Assembly (NCBI RefSeq): GCF_001693485.1
Contig: NZ_MAXC01000012.1
Location: 682,001-746,000 of the forward strand
Length of the DNA: 64,000 bases
Direction of reading: 5' to 3'
Origin: Bradyrhizobium sp. LMTR 3
GTDB taxonomy: Bacteria > Pseudomonadota > Alphaproteobacteria > Rhizobiales > Xanthobacteraceae
Made by a program: the position numbers and the translations under genes. The notes below the pieces were generated by a model that saw only the letters and a list, made by a program, of their open reading frames with translations, did no database searches and had not been told where the DNA came from. Positions 63,356 through 64,000 of this stretch are shown here, one piece after another. The stretch's first letter is position 1, and the number at the start of each line of letters is the position of its first letter.

Positions 63356-64000
63356 GGAAGCGCTCCGTCGAAATTCAATCGAGCGGCCGTTGAATTCTCA
63401 TATCCCGAGACGGGCTGTTTCCGCCGGTCGATATGACCCCAGCTTCCTCGCTCGACGGCGCTGAAGAACGCTTCAATCTGCGCGTTGAAGGCTGCAGGTT
63501 CTTCGAGATTGATGGCATGGCCCGTATTGGGGCACACCCAAATGCCGGCGGCGGGAATTGTGGATTTGAGCATCAGGCCGGTTTCTAAACATGGCTTGTC
63601 TTCGTCACCCACGGTGAGCAGCACCGGCACCGTCATCCGTGAAAATTCATCGCGGAAGTTGTGCAAGGACGGTCGCACGGCTTGGCACTGGAGCAAGGTA
63701 TTGGCCATACCCTGCGCCGAATGCTGCTTGAGCCGGTTTACAAACTCCTGCCAGCCCTTCGGATCCTTGTGTTTCAGTTGAATTCGCGTGAAGTGGCGTG
63801 CCATTTTCTCTGCCATGGCATCCATACCTCGCGCCGCCAATGCGCGCGCGAGAACAGACGTGTTCTTCAACCACCTTTCACGATCCGAGGCTGGAGATCC
63901 CGCCCCTGCTCCGGCTGCGACAATCGCGCTGCTCTTTTCGCGGTATCGCAACCCAAACAGCAGAGCAGCATAGGCGCCCATGCTAGATCCAACTATGTGG
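63352..64000 (-). CDS. Alpha/beta hydrolase, N-terminus outside window
   Basis: The frame is open to the window edge (HIVGSSMGAYAALLFGLRYR), so the protein begins beyond 64000. VGSSMGA is the nucleophile elbow GxSxG. VPVLLTVGDEDKPCLE contains the acid, and CPNTGHAINLEEPAAFNAQI the catalytic His, as in 3-oxoadipate enol-lactonase-like and carboxylesterase hydrolases. The C-terminal tail after the His region is longer than usual (WGHIDRRKQPVSGYENST), perhaps altered by the same rearrangement that fused the next gene. The stop overlaps the start of the CopG-MFS gene by 4 nt. Confidence 0.88.
   Translation of the reverse strand, partial: HIVGSSMGAYAALLFGLRYREKSSAIVAAGAGAGSPASDRERWLKNTSVLARALAARGMDAMAEKMARHFTRIQLKHKDPKGWQEFVNRLKQHSAQGMANTLLQCQAVRPSLHNFRDEFSRMTVPVLLTVGDEDKPCLETGLMLKSTIPAAGIWVCPNTGHAINLEEPAAFNAQIEAFFSAVERGSWGHIDRRKQPVSGYENSTAARLNFDGALP

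Overview
The window looks like part of a symbiosis or accessory island of a rhizobial alphaproteobacterium, most likely Bradyrhizobium (genus inferred, not proven). Supporting signs are a plasmid/ICE-type gene block at the left edge, a GlmS/NodM-type enzyme, a NodP-NodQ-type sulfate activation pair, a perfect NifA activator site plus sigma-54 promoter, a LuxR-LuxI quorum-sensing pair, and many broken genes and insertion-sequence fragments.

Layout. 1-6.0 kb: integrative/conjugative element cargo, mostly on the minus strand (DUF6499 fragment, DUF736, a frameshifted membrane protein, DUF2493, Toprim, ArdC anti-restriction). 6.0-9.4 kb: decayed DNA with an MFS exporter pseudogene and a helix-turn-helix remnant. 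9.4-16.7 kb: glmS/nodM, a ferritin-like di-iron protein, a cupin and a Gfo/Idh/MocA oxidoreductase. 16.7-17.2 kb: aldehyde dehydrogenase remnant. 17.4-31.3 kb: catabolic module 1, made of a ribose-type ABC transporter with two permeases and a TPR protein between them, an enoyl-CoA hydratase, a LacI regulator, two GMC oxidoreductases and an aldehyde dehydrogenase. 31.9-48.2 kb: catabolic module 2, with two CaiB-type CoA transferases, two MaoC-type hydratases, an enoyl-CoA hydratase, two GH88-type hydrolases, a DapA-type lyase, a complete MalEFGK-type ABC importer, and AraC, Lrp and LacI regulators. 49.1-51.4 kb: a PurF-like protein and a HAD phosphatase behind a NifA/sigma-54 promoter. 51.4-54.1 kb: IS5-family debris. 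54.1-57.4 kb: nodQ, nodP and a broken cysQ. 57.9-60.0 kb: luxR, luxI and an isochorismatase-like gene. 60.4-64.0 kb: a LysR regulator, an MFS transporter fused to a CopG-type N-terminus, and a partial alpha/beta hydrolase.

How the genes fit together. The two catabolic modules follow one plan: importer, flavin oxidoreductase or glycosidase, acyl-CoA enzymes, LacI repressor. They probably use plant-derived sugars, uronides or aromatic glycosides; the substrate cannot be read from sequence. Candidate palindromic operators support LacI control: two copies of an 11-bp site in the divergent promoter of module 1, and two identical 16-bp sites 12 kb apart in module 2. The strongest lead for an undescribed system is the two-gene PurF-like/HAD operon. 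It carries a symbiotic nitrogen-fixation promoter, and its PurF-like protein has lost the glutaminase cysteine.

All calls come from reading the sequence; no database search was run.
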